This document shows, piece after piece, positions 23,411 through 34,959 of a DNA stretch of 64,000 nucleotides. Source of the stretch: Pictodentalium vernedei (taxonomy: Eukaryota; Mollusca; Scaphopoda; Dentaliida; Dentaliidae); NCBI GenBank assembly GCA_031216915.1, contig CM062294.1:27714985-27778984 (forward strand), written 5' to 3'. The position numbers and the translations under genes were made by a program. The notes beneath the pieces were generated by a model. That model saw only the letters and a list, made by a program, of their open reading frames with translations. It was not told the origin of the DNA and ran no database searches. The stretch's first letter is position 1, and every line of letters starts with the position of its first letter.

Positions 23411-25745
23411 ACAAGAGGCCCCAGGGGCCTTAGGGCACTCACCTGAAATGGTAGTCTAAACATTGACACATGGGAAAGGCGCGTGATACTCTCGTGCACC
23501 ATTGCTCACGCAAAAAATGTTCATGGTGCATGAAGAATCGCTCGCCTCTGTTCTTGGGTGTTTTTTATCCATTTGAGCTGCATCAACAGAAACATTCAAT
23601 TAATTTTCGATGTTGGGAAATTTTTAATCACTCACAATTTGATGCATTTAAAGTACAATTCCAAAAAATTTCCTTTTTGTCGTTACAAACATGACACACA
23701 GTAGTTCTCACAACACGCTAACAGTAAGAGGGTTGTACATTGACAACTCGCCCAGGCCTTACTCCTGCCAGAAAACGAACACGCATGTTCAGATATAAAA
23801 AAATGGTGGTCAATCTGAGATCTGAGAAACGTTTTAATACTTCTGTATTTTTTTTTTATCAAAGACATGCAGAATGTTGCCCCGTTCCTTATTTTCATTT
23901 ACACACGTGACACCTGTCGCTCCAATTCACCAGTGACACAAATTAATGTGCCTGATTTGGAATTTACACATCCATTTTCCACAATTTTAATAATTTGCCA
24001 TTTAAAATCCAGAACTAATTTTAGTGGGTTACATATATTTTCACTGTCAAATTTCCATCCATGTTCTATTGTATTCATACATTCGTTTTGAAGGAAGCTT
24101 GTCAATGGAAACTGCGAAATAAATTTTTGTGCATGCCATAATATATAGTTCACTTCAGATTATCTAGATCTTACAAGATAAAAGTTCATTTCAGAAATTC
24201 TGGTAATACATTTAATAAACAAACACTAGATTTCAAGCTTGCAAATTTTATTCTGAACCACAGGCAAACAATAACATTAACTTAACTTAATTCAGGAAAA
24301 AATACACTTTGATTGTACAATTCAACAGTATTACAAAATGAGGATAAACATTGAATCAAAATCATTCTCCTCACATTTTTCACTCTCGCAAACTTTATTT
24401 GAGGTGAGCGATTTTCCACTCGCCTCCATTTTGCTCCCATTCATCACTGTCTAAATATCAAACTAGGGACTTGACTTGAATAAGCTGCATACGCCCCTCC
24501 TAAGAAAAGCATATACCAACTAGATGAAGTGATTGTGCCCACACAATAAACAGGATTTTCCTTCTATTTTCAGTTCCTGCACTTTTACGTTCCAAAATTG
24601 AGATAAACGCATAAAAATAGATTTTTTTTTATTTTTGTTCGGAAATTTTCAAAGTCCCAAACATGATATTTTCAGACTAACATTTTTTTTTTTCTTAAAA
24701 TTGACCAAAACGCATAAAAAACAAAAAACTAATTTCCTGATTTTGGTCCAAAATTTCGGACTGGGACCCCTAATTTTCAGTCTAAATATGAACCCAGGGA
24801 TTTGGCTTGAACAAACTTGAATCTCACCTCCCTAAGCATGCTGCATACCAAATATCAAAAGATTTCTATTGGTAGATCTGAAGAAGAAGATTTTAAAAGA
24901 ATATTCCTCATACTGCACTAATTTAAACATTTGGGCTCCCATAGAGAGCCCAAATATGGACCCAGGGAATTGATTTCAATAAACGTGTGAAACAATCTTC
25001 CAAAGATGTTATATGTGAAATTTGAAAGCTTTTGGAGCAGTGGTTTGGGAGAAAAGTAGTGTTAAATGTTTTTCCCATTACCCACAGTGTTAAAAAATGC
25101 TGACTCAGCACTTTTTCAAAGTCCCAAAAACGTACCCCATGATAAAACTGATAGCAATTTTTTTTACCATTCTGTTCTGTTGGTCCTAAGGAAGCTTCAC
25201 GCCAAATAAGAATTCTCAGTGCCGTGTAGTTTTGGAGATGGGTCTTTTAATTTTTTTTCTATTTTTAGTTTCTGTGGTTCTCATGGGGTGACGGGAAAAA
25301 AAAAATTGGGCATAAATTAAGTACTTATGGCCCAATAAGCCCTTATATCAAATTTGCTTCTCGATTTGGAAAATAGAAATTTTGTGCTTGGCGAAAATTC
25401 TTACCTCTCCCAGAACAAAGGCACATATTGCTCGTCAAATTTCTCTTGAACAAACTTGAGTCTACACCTCAAATGGAAGCTGCATACCAAATTTCAAGTC
25501 TCTGCTACGGCTGGTTCATGAGAAGATTTTTAAAAATATTGTTGCATTTTGGCCCCACTCCACTCCTTAATATGAGCAGAAACCCAATTTGAAGAAAAAC
25601 CCAAATGCCCCTATAGAACTGCTACTCATGTGAATTTTCATTGAACTGCAGCCAGTGGCTTGGGAGAAAATGACCCAAACACCACCTTTACGACGGACAA
25701 AAAGTGTTCAGAAAAGCTCACTCTGACTTTCAGTCAGGTGAGTTA
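23411..25745 (+). repeat. Family B element with internal insertion
   Basis: Head AGGCCCC/GGGGCCT (23416-23430). B sequence breaks at about 23462 and resumes at about 24447 (CTGTCTAAATATCAAACTAGG). After that come B units, the GTGTTAAAAAATGCTGACTC module at about 25089 and the 3' module. The tail is AGCTCACTCTGACT ... CAGTCAGGTGAGTT, ending at about 25745. Confidence 0.75.
23463..24446. other. Foreign segment inside family B element
   Basis: About 1 kb without B units, bounded by B sequence on both sides. Weakly mirrored edges (TTGACACATGGGAAAGGCG and CGCCTCCATTTTGCTCCC) hint at a worn DNA transposon. Open frames of 71-84 aa within it have no recognised motif. Confidence 0.4.
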
Positions 25746-26238
25746 ATAAATAGACAGAACGTGATGTGTGTTTGAATCGGTGGGTGTTTTACATAATTAG
25801 TTGGAATGGCATAGTCTATTTCGCAAGAGCCGTAACACATCCCATGCATTAAAATTTAGTTAAATAAACAAATTTTAATTCCGATGTACAGTATGTGGAA
25901 AGTGGATTGTAATTAAATCACCTGTGAAGTGGAGTTACCACCCAAAGTATCACTTTAAAATTTTGTACATATGGACAAAAAACACAAGCAATGTTTCAGC
26001 CAATGGACCTCTGGGCTTAACCCAGAGGTCCATTGGCTGGAACTTTGCTTCTGCTTGTTATGCTTTACAACAAATTTGAAATTATTGCTTGGGTGGAATC
26101 TCCACTCTGTGGGTGATTTAGTGATAATGCACCTCCACGTACTGTACTTCCAAAAAGTACCAAAGGTGACGAGTCCAAAGGTGAAGAGTCCGTTTGTTTT
26201 ACTTTAAGGTGTACTGATCAAATGGGTCAATAAATGAA
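25746..26238. other. Intron-like sequence with T-family palindrome
   Basis: Mostly unrecognised. At 25984-26060 a near-perfect inverted repeat (CAGCCAATGGACCTCTGGG / CCCAGAGGTCCATTGGCTG, loop CTTAA) equals the core of the family T MITEs without their TIRs. Confidence 0.5.
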
Positions 26239-27438
26239 AGTGTCAATGACACTGTAGCTCAACTTGACAAACTTGAACTTGGTAAGTTATAAATGAAATG
26301 GCAAAATTGAAGATCATTGGTACAGTGTCATTTTTTTTTGCCAGTGGCAACATTTTTTGACAGAAACCGAAGAAAATCGATAGCTCCCATCTAGAGGCCT
26401 TCCCAAACAAGCATGCCAGGTTTCAAAGCAATCCGATCATAAATGTGCCCTGTAGGGTGTACAAAAGGGAAATATTGTGGTCTGACTCGACTAAATTCTA
26501 AGAACGTTGGCCGTGGCAACATTTTTTGACGAAAATTGAAGAAAATCGACAGCTCCCATCTAGAGGTCTCCCCAAACAGGCATACCAGGTTTCAAAGCAA
26601 TCAAATCATAAATGTGCCCTGTAGGGTGTGCCAAAGGGAAATATTGTGGTCTGACTAAACTGAGTTCTAAAAACGTTGGCCGCGGCAACATTTTTTGACA
26701 GAAATTGAAGAAAATCGATAGCTCCCATCTGGAGGTCACCCCAAACAAGCATGCCAGGTTTCAAAGCAATCCGATCATAAATGTACCCTGTAGAGTGTGC
26801 CAATGGGAAATATTGAGTCTTCTGACTAAACTAAGTTCTAAGAATGTTGGCCGCGGCAACATTTTTTGACGGAAATTGAAGAAAATCGATAGCTCCCATC
26901 TAGAGGTCTCCCCAAACAAGCATACCAGGTTTCAAAGCAATCTGATCATAAATGGGCCCTGTAGGGTGTGCCAAAGGGAAATATTGAGGTCTGACTAAAC
27001 TAAGTTCTACGAACGTTGGCCGTGGCAACATTTATTGCCGGAAATTGAAGGAAATCGATAGCTCCCATCTATAGGTCACCCTAAATAAGCATACCACATT
27101 TTAAAGCAATCAAATCATAAATGTGCCCTGTAGGGTGTGCCAAAGGGAAATATTGTGGTTTGACTAAACTAAGTTCTAAGAACGTTGGCCGCGGCAACAT
27201 TTTTTGACGGAAATTGAAGAAAATCGATAGCTCCCATCTAGAGGTCACCCCAAACAAGCATACCAAGTTTCAAAGTAATCTGATCATAAATGTGACCTGT
27301 GAAGTGTGCCAAAGGAAATTGTGGACGTACATACTAACGTACGTACGTACGTACGTACGTACGTACGTACGTACGTACGCCGACGGACGAGAAGTGATGG
27401 CAATAGCTCAGCTTGACTTTGTCAAGTTGAGCTAAAAA
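26239..27438 (+). repeat. Family C array element, complete
   Basis: Head hairpin AGTGTC/GACACT (26239-26253). Six units with a regular period of 169 bp (ATAGCTCCCATCTAGAGGTC at about 26380, 26549, 26718, 26889, 27058, 27227). A self-complementary (ACGT)n tract lies at about 27335-27378, followed by (GACG). The tail hairpin is AGCTCAGCTTGAC ttt GTCAAGTTGAGCT (27405-27433), then AAAAA. Non-coding. Confidence 0.85.
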
Positions 27439-27570
27439 TCAAAACAACCTGTTAGGAACCAGTCTAAATTACATTCATTTGGGTGTGTTTGTTGAAATTA
27501 GTATCGCTGTTTCTCTTCGGCTGGTGTTCATTCACGCCTAACCATTTGGTGGCCATTACTGATAGTAACA

Positions 27571-29884
27571 AGCCAAGACCAATACCGGGTCTGGACATGC
27601 GTCGCTGCATGCAATTGAATTGGCAAACAGGAAGTGGCTGCACGGCAGATCTGAAAATTGCATACACGATACATCTGATCATTATCAGGCTCCAGATGAA
27701 ATATAAAATCAATCCCTTGCATAGAAGCCGAGAAAAGTTTGACGAAAAATTTCAATGTTCAGTCAATCGGTACAAAATGGCCACTGGCAGCCATCTTGAA
27801 TTTTAGACCGCACCCAGAAACACTCGTTCTCGTCCCAAGGTGATAACAAAGGTACCCAAGACATTTCGTGAAGATCAGTTCATAAATACAGACTCAAGTC
27901 TGAGCCGTATTGACATGTGTACTTAATGTGTGTAAGTCACACTGAAATATCAAAGTTCATCTAATTTGCATAATTTCTGCACGAGAAAAAAAACCGTATT
28001 ATATGTGATGTATCCCATGGTACTAAACATTCACACAAAAAATTATTCAAATCAGCGCTTTCATATGGAAGTTCTGTGCAAAAATCTGATCTGTGGAAGT
28101 TCTGTACCCAAGACATTTCGTGAAGATCAGTTCATAAATACAGACTCAAGTCTGAGCCGTATTGACATGTGTACTTAATGTGTGTAAGTCACACTGAAAT
28201 ATAAAAGTTCATCTAATTTGCATAATTTCTGCACGAGAAAAAAACCCGTATTATATGTGATGTATCCCATGGTACTAAACATTCACACAAAAAATTATTC
28301 AAATCAGCGCTTTCATATGGAAGTTCTGTGCAAAAATCTGATTGCACCTAATTTTGTACAAAATGGCTGCCATCGGCCATCTTGAATTTCGGACTGGACC
28401 CAAAAACACTCGTTCTCGTCCCACGGTGATACCAAAGGTACCCAAGAAGTTTCGTAAAGATCGGTTCATAAATACGGCCTCTAGCCCGAGCCGTATTGGC
28501 ATTTGCACTTACAGTGCTGAAATTAACATCAAAATTAGTCTAATTTGCACAATTTACGCACGAAAAAAAAACCCGTATTATATGTGATGTACCCCATGGT
28601 ACTAAACATTCATACAAAAAATTATTCAAATCAGAGCTTTCATATGGAAGTTCTGTACAAAAAACAGATTTCTGCATCATCGGTACAAAATGGCGGCTGG
28701 CAGCCATCTTGAATTTCGGACCGCGCCCCAAAACACTCGTTCTCGTCCCACGGTCATAACAAAGGTACCCAAGAAGTTTCGTAAAGATCGGTTCATAAAT
28801 ACGACCTCTAGCCCGAGCCATAGCCAATTGTTGACGTAAAGACAGACGGACAGACGGACGGATGGACAGACAGACGACAGGCCATGACAATAGCTCAAAT
28901 TTGACTTCGTCAAAGTTGAGCTAAAAAATCAATCCCTTGCATAGAAGCCGAGAAACCTTGACGGAAAATTTAAATGTTCAGTGGGTACAGTAAAATTTCA
29001 AAGTATCGGCAAACAGGAAGTGGCTGCATGGCAGATCTGAAAATTGCTTACACGATACAACTCATCATTATGAAGCAGCAGACCAAATATAAAATCAATC
29101 CCTTGCATAGAAGCCAAGAGAAAACCTTGACGGAAAATTTCAATGTTCAGTGGGTCCAGTAAAATTTCAAAGTATCGGTAAACAGGAAGTGGCTGCATGG
29201 CAGATCTGAAAATTGCTTACAAGATACAACTCATCATTATGAAGCAGCAGACCAAATATAAAATCAATCCCTTGCATAGAAGCCGAGAAAACCCTGACGG
29301 AAAATTTCAATGTTCAGTGGGTACAATAAAATGTCAAAGTATAGGCAAACAGGAAGTGGCTGCACGGCAGATCTGAAAATTGCTTACACGATACAACTCA
29401 TCATTATGAAGCAGCAGACCAAATATAAAATCAATCCCTTGCATAGAAGCCGAGAAAACCTTGATGGAAAATTTAAATGTTCAGTGGGTACAGTAAAATT
29501 CCAAAGTATCGGCAAACAGGAAGTGGCTGCACGGCAGATCTGAAAATTGCTTACACGATACAACTCATCATTATGAAGCAGCAGACCAAATATAAAATCA
29601 ATCCCTTGCATAGAAGCCGAGAAAATCATGACGGAAAATTTCAATGTTCAGTGGGTACAGTAAAATTTCAAAGTATCGGTAAACAGGAAGTGGCTGCACG
29701 GCAGATCTGAAAATTGCTTACATGGTACAACTCATCATTATGAAGCAGCAGACCAAATATAAAATCATTCCCATTCATAGAAGCCAAGAAAACTTTGACG
29801 GAAGAAGTGTTTCGGATGGACTGACAGATGGACGGAGTCCTGCGGTTACTAGACCTGCTCTGCCGCTGGCGACGCAGGTAAAAA
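27571..29884 (+). repeat. Family D array element with family A insert
   Basis: Worn head (GGGTCTGGACATGC, 27588-27601) and one D unit to about 27753. Family A sequence runs from about 27754 to its tail at 28926, then D units from 28927 (GGCAAACAGGAAGTGGCTGC at about 29009, 29176, 29345, 29512, 29679; period about 168-170 bp). The tail has ACCTGC ... GCAGGT (29853-29879) and ends TAAAA. D units here are very similar to each other, so the array is young or homogenised. Confidence 0.8.
27754..28926 (+). repeat. Family A segment inside family D
   Basis: Starts in mid unit without an A head (TCGGTACAAAATGGCCACTG) and ends with a perfect A tail (AGCTCAAATTTGAC ... GTCAAAGTTGAGCT, AAAAA). Inside, the stretch from about 27857 to 28080 is repeated almost identically at about 28107-28340, a local duplication of roughly 250 bp. 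Confidence 0.75.
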
Positions 29885-30424
29885 TAAAAGCACAAATTTG
29901 GGCAAATTTGCAAAACAGCTGGAAGAAACCTTTTTATAAGAAGTTTGAAGCATGTCAGGATGTCCAAAGATTTACCGAAATAACGTTGACCAATTTATAT
30001 ATATGGGGATCCACAGACGAGACAGCCATGGGACCAGGCCAATGTTGTGGTTGGAAACAGTTGTTTTTTAATATTATCTCACTTTTGCTTAACTAATTTT
30101 TTTTATGAACTGACTTTATTTTGCTTTGGACATTTTCATTTTCACACTACACGACAGACAATCGATAATTGTATAACAAAATTTTGAAAACTTTTTGAAG
30201 CGTAACTAATGACTCGACGGGAAAGGAACTAGTATAAACGGTGCAGGGAAAAAAAGTTCTGGCTTGTACATCACCAGTTGAATACAAAAACATTTAGGTC
30301 ATAGCGGCGATTCCGTTAAATACAAGGGTGTAATGTTTATTGGATGCGTAATAAAAAACCGTTCTTTTTGCAGTTATCCAACAATTTAATTTGATAAGTT
30401 CTGAACAAGCTAAAATTTACTTAC
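29885..30424. other. Intron-like sequence
   Basis: No repeat or gene recognised. It lies directly downstream (minus strand) of exon c, whose GTAAGT donor is at 30419-30424. Confidence 0.5.
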
Positions 30425-30534
30425 CACACACATCAGGACTGATATCATTAAGACTATTACTTTGATTACTTTCATCAGGTTTAGAACAATACTCAGTAAG
30501 ATGTTCTTTCTTTATATGCTGCCTTATGGCAGAC
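30425..30534 (-). CDS. Zinc-finger gene exon c (second half of finger 3)
   Basis: A 110-nt minus-strand exon with acceptor TTTTTTACAG before 30534 and a perfect donor GTAAGT. It enters in phase 2 and leaves in phase 1. The peptide is SAIRQHIKKEHLTEYC and then a Ser/Asn/Asp-rich stretch ending DISPDVC. HIKKEH supplies the two zinc-binding histidines missing from the end of exon b (CPSCQFTNKY). The junction gives C-x2-C-x12-H-x4-H with no adjustment, strong evidence for the pairing although the introns between are 9.3 kb. Any other start or frame meets a stop. Confidence 0.85.
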
Positions 30535-30671
30535 CTGTAAAAAACAAACATTTCAGTCAGAAAAAAAATGCTACTCAAAGTACCGGTATAGTAATTTGTT
30601 ATTTTTTGTAAGATTTCATTTGATTATGTTTGTTATTCTGAATAACATGACACTTCCACACGATTGTAGGA

Positions 30672-31325
30672 TAAAATACCCTCAGACAAAATACCCTTAG
30701 GACAAAAAACCCTAAAAAAAAATACCCTTAGGACATAATACCCTAACAAAAAATACCCTTAGGACATAATATCCTAAAAAAATACCCTTAGGACATAATA
30801 CCCTAAAAAAATATCTTTAGGACATAATACCCTAAAAAAAATACCTTTAGGACATAATATCCTAAAAAAAATACCTTTAGGACATAATACCCTAAAAAAA
30901 AATACCTTTAGGACATAACATCCTAAAAAAAATACCCTTAGGACATAATACCCTAAAAAAATACCTTTAGGATATAATATCCTAAAAAAAATACCTTTAG
31001 GACATAATACCCTAAAAAAAATACCCTTAGGACATAATACCCTAAGAAAAATACCTTTAGGACATAATACCCTCAAAAAAAATACCTTTAGGACATAATA
31101 TCCTAAAAAAAAATACCCTTAGGACATAATACCCTAAAAAAAAATACCCTTAGGGCATAATACCATTAAAAAAATACCTTTAGGACATAATACCCTATAA
31201 AAAATACCTTTAGGACATAATACCCTAAAAAAAAATACCCTTAGGACATAATATGCTAAAAAAATACCCTTAGGACATAATACCCTCAATGGGTAGGAAA
31301 AAATACCCTTGGACAAAATACCCTC
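30672..31325. repeat. A-rich minisatellite, unit about 29-31 bp
   Basis: About 22 tandem copies of TACCCTTAGGACATAATACC with a variable A run; C/T variants alternate (ACCCTTA or ACCTTTA; ATACCCT or ATATCCT). Because some spacings equal 30 bp, the minus strand reads as a 10-residue peptide repeat (RVLCPKGIFF). I regard this as a chance frame; there is no splice or start context. Confidence 0.85.
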
Positions 31326-31337
31326 AGACCAAATGTA

Positions 31338-31776
31338 CCGTATTTACTCTATGTACTGGGACACACATTTTTTCCAGAAAACTATATTTTTTCTATGCTC
31401 CAAAGTTTGGGACATTCAGGAGATTTGTTTCCAGTTGGCCTGTCGCTAGTAGCAGACGACACTCATAAAAAAAATTCTTGAGTAACTAAAAATTTTCATT
31501 TTTTGCTTCCAAAACATAGCTTATGATCCCTCATTGAAACGAGCGCAATGCGCTCGTTCCAATGAGGGATCATAAGCTATGTTTTGGAAGCAAAAAATAA
31601 AAATATAAAAAAAAATTGGACAGCGATTTTCGTATATAGTGATGGAAAACGAATCACACACAACTTTATTCAGCATCAAATCAAGACCAGGCTCTGTTCT
31701 TTCCCCATTTTCTAAGAATTGGGACACCTGTGAAAATAATTATTTTTAGCTGTCCCAATACATAGAGTAAATATGG
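31338..31776. mobile_element. TA-flanked MITE family J copy 1 (mariner-like)
   Basis: Ends CCGTATTTACTCTATG and CATAGAGTAAATATGG, TA on both sides (31336-31337, 31777-31778). Subterminal TGGGACA/TGTCCCA. The centre carries the TTAA-MITE type palindrome (arms GCTTCCAAAACATAGC) without the CCC/GGG ends. The second copy is at 43363-43817 in opposite orientation. Confidence 0.8.
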
Positions 31777-31795
31777 TATATAAAGTCGGACTTGG

Positions 31796-31857
31796 TGGGT
31801 GGGGGGGGGGGGGGGGGGGGGGAGGGGTGGGTGGGGGGGGGGGGGGGGGGGGGGAGG
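31796..31857. repeat. G-rich tract
   Basis: About 60 bp that is almost pure G with a few A/T interruptions; G-quadruplex potential. It makes a poly-glycine chance frame. Confidence 0.9.
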
Positions 31858-32126
31858 ATTTCAAGCTGGCTCTTGTAATATTTTCCATTACTTTCTACAT
31901 TCTTCTATCAGTGTTTCGGTTCTTCCACAACTTTATTCTATCTTTTCTCTTTCAATTTTTTAGGGTTAATTTAATCTACAATTGTAGCAATTTTCTCTAC
32001 TTTTGAAGTCATTATTGCTTTGAAAACTGTGTATGGGATCAACTGATCTGTTTTAATAGAATAAACATCTTCTTAATTAACAAGCTGCCTAGATAAAGAC
32101 ATCAAAGATATGTCATTCATATTCAT

Positions 32127-32510
32127 ATCTTGTCTCAGAGAGCGCAAATCATTAAGTTAGAAATAAATAATTAATTTGTTGAAAATATCAAAATTCACTT
32201 ATTTATTCCTCACAAAATTATAATTATTCGATATTTCATAAGGAATTAGAATTTAAGTCATCTTATCTTTTTTGGCAAAGCATTCTGAGCTCTGTCAAAC
32301 AAGATAAAATGACTTAAATATTTTAAATTTCTTATAAAATATCAAATAATAATATTTGGGTGAGAAATACATAGGTAAATTTTCATATTCAGATTCATAT
32401 CTTGTCTGAGAGAGCGCAAATCATTAAGTTAGAAATAAAGAATTCATTCATTAAAAATATCAAAATTCACTTATTTATTCCTCACCAAATTATTAGATAT
32501 TTCATAAGAA
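32127..32510. repeat. Direct repeat of about 115 bp around an inverted-repeat core
   Basis: 32130-32240 and about 32390-32505 are near copies (TCATATCTTGTCT; GAGCGCAAATCATTAAG). Between them lies an inverted-repeat core (ATATTTCATAAGGAATTAGA ... AAATTTCTTATAAAATATC) with a GAGCTCTGTCAAACAAGAT box that also occurs at 59780-59815. Confidence 0.55.
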
Positions 32511-33059
32511 ATAAGATTCGTTAAAAATCTTTGTTTTGTACTTCATTTTTGATTTGTTTCATGTTCTGTGCTATCTGCCATTTATATTGTGCTTCATATT
32601 CAATTGTATGTCTGTCATGTGCATTTATGGATGTGTGACTGATGTATGAATGTCAGGGTTTATACGTCCGTCCATCTTAGGTGAAGTCATTTTTTTTTCT
32701 TTTTTTTTTTTCACCTACGAATCCCCGTTTTCAAGTTCCGGTTTTATATAGAATGCTTATCGGTGAATAATAGGCTTTAATTTAATGGACCCTCTATATA
32801 TGTATGTGCGACATACTTTACATCCCGTTATAACATTCAAAAATGAAGTGAGCCAAACATTCATATCCCAAACCATATCACTGTCATTTATGACAAATTT
32901 TATTATGTCAGTTATATTTGTATATGTATTTTGCTATTGCACTAAAAACGGAGCGGAGCCAGTCAGTTTCTTCGTATGAAGATGGAACATGTTTCTCATC
33001 ACTGAATGTTTCAGAAGCTTCTCCAACCTTTCTTGGCATTGTTTGTGATTACTATTTAG

Positions 33060-34139
33060 TTGATGAATTTTTCACCTGTCATGGAGGTAGATTTCACAAC
33101 ATCCCATGCCAGGATTGGTCGGTTTGGCAACCGTAGTTATAGATGGCAGAAACTTCATGTAGACTGCTCCTTTTTAAATATTATGTTTTATCCCATGGGC
33201 TGGGGGGGGGGGGGGGGTCTAGGTGCAATCATTTTCTGCACATTGATACTCAGTGGAGATGTGGAATTGAATCCAGGTGGACTCCGCGAAGATGTATTGT
33301 TTGTTCATTTGAATGCCAGAGGTATTCAAAACAAAGTAAATCTAATTCATGCAGAGCTTGGTGAATTTGATGTCATTGCTGCCACTGAATCATTAAGTGT
33401 TACTATTGATAGTAAGGGCATCAAAATGCCAGGATATCACATTATAAGGAAAGATAGAAGTGATGGAGTTGGTGGTGGGATTGTTTTATATATTAATTCA
33501 AACCTGATTTTTAAACGCAAGGAAGCTCTGGAGCTACCTGGATCAGAGAGCGTCTGGGTGGAGATTAGAAGTGATAACCAAAAGGTATTAGTGGATGTAT
33601 TTTACCGACCCTCTTCGGCTCGCGACTTCTATTGGGACCTTATCGACGAATCAATATCAGTTGCCAGAGCTGATTTATTAACCAAATGTCTTGTACTTGG
33701 TGATTTTAATGCAAATTGCTTACCGAGTATGCACTCCAAAATACGATATCTCGGGAACGTCCATGACTTGTCACAGATGATAAAAGAACCAACGCGAACA
33801 AACGAACATTCTAGCACACTAATCGATCTATTGTTAACCTCATGTCCTGACTGTTTCCATAAAGTACACGTTATCTCGCCTTTCTGTAGCGACCATCATA
33901 CAGTTTCAGCAAAGCTAAAATCTATGAAATGCGAAGCCCCTCAACATGTGAGAACTGCTTGGGACTATGGCAACATGGATGTAATTGGTATGTCAAATGC
34001 ATTTTCTAAAACAAACTGGAATTCATTTTTTATTAGTGGATGGGTTGGTGAAAACACCAAAAACATCACAACTTATACACTACTGCGCAAGCGACTGTTA
34101 CATGAATATCCTAGGTCCGAGGTGAGACAAAAGTATTAA
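33060..34139 (+). pseudogene. LINE ORF2 5' part: 2A-like motif and APE endonuclease
   Basis: A 359-codon open frame. Residues 66-74 read GDVELNPGG (33255-33281), a 2A-like sequence in which the last proline of the NPGP consensus is glycine (GGA). The endonuclease follows: HLNARGI, ATES, GVGGGIVLYI, YRPSS, GDFNA and CSDHHTV, matching the conserved Asn, Glu, Asp and His positions of APE enzymes. A run of 16 G (33202-33217) encodes glycines before the 2A-like motif. LINE similarity ends at about 34045; the last 30 residues are foreign. It would nick target DNA for target-primed reverse transcription. Confidence 0.85.
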
Positions 34140-34959
34140 ACTCACCCGAGATTGCGCGGACAATGAAAGCAGTAATTAAATTGGACAAGGCATTTGGAGT
34201 GAAAGGGATTGACTCCAGAGAGCATAATCGCGGCATTAACCCTTTACCCAACGAATCGCACGCATCCGCCCGCCTAATCTGCAGATTCAGCAGATGAAGA
34301 AATATTATTTTTCGGAAAGTTTTAACATAACCATATCATGTGACCCCTCTTTGGAACGAGCTCGTTGAGCTCGTTCCAAAGAGGGGGCACATGATATGGT
34401 TTTGTTGAAATTTTTTGAAAAAAATTAAAAAAGATATTTAAATTAAAAAAATTTGATATTGTCTGCATTGGATAAAGGGTTAATTGTGAAGCAGATTAGA
34501 CCAAATAAACTACTGCATGTTGATGTCACTTCTAGAATGTCAGAATGATAACCAGTCATCAATAATTTTCTGAATCAAATTAATGTACGTTTGTGTCGGA
34601 ATGTTGGAATTTGTCAAAATTTTTAAAAAAATATTCTAAATGATTAAAAAAGTAAATATTTTACGAGTGTTGGTAATCGTAAGGCCAACGTCATTTCGTC
34701 GAGTTGAGATTGTTGAGTTATACATGTATTTTGACCACAAAATTGTGAGAGTTATGTAAAATATGACAATAAGTACATCCTTTTTGCTCAGGTGCCCTAG
34801 AAATTAATTACTGCTGTAATCTGTTTGACCGAGAATCACGGCGATTTTAATATCGTGTCGGACATTGACTCGAGAAACAATCGCCAATATTAGTCAGAGA
34901 CTTCTCTTAGATCTTGAGTGAAGATATCGTGGACCTGGGATATTCATGTAATGGTCACT
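34050..34959. other. Foreign insertion between LINE endonuclease and RT
   Basis: LINE sequence stops near 34045 and resumes near 34960 (PSKLTVGRPKDKPWMTSFV). The insert has an open stretch (SPEIARTMKAVIKLDKAFGVKG, with residues 1-20 being the readable core) that continues across the MITE at 34240-34479 when that is ignored (VKQIRPNKLLHVDVTSRM). This suggests the insert itself came from some coding or element sequence. Family unknown. Confidence 0.5.
34240..34479. mobile_element. TTAA MITE, subfamily III, intact
   Basis: 240 bp between TTAA 34236-34239 and 34480-34483. Ends CCCTTTACCCAACG and CATTGGATAAAGGG. The centre is a palindrome with arms CATATCATGTGACCCCTC. It lies inside the insertion that splits the LINE, so it is the youngest layer of that stack. 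Confidence 0.9.

Noticed and set aside
27485-27560. Minus-strand exon candidate (MATKWLGVNEHQPKRN) after TTACTATCAG
   Set aside because: It could follow exon c in phase, but the only in-frame donor (GTAATT) is weak and leaves in a phase that fits no later candidate.
30774-31316. Two minus-strand frames of 60-100 residues with repeated CPKGIFF peptide
   Set aside because: Direct translation of a 29-31 bp minisatellite; no start context, splice sites or non-repeat part.
32785-33000. Possible LINE ORF1 upstream of 33060
   Set aside because: Short overlapping frames without RNA-binding or zinc-knuckle motifs; the 5' limit of the LINE is left open.
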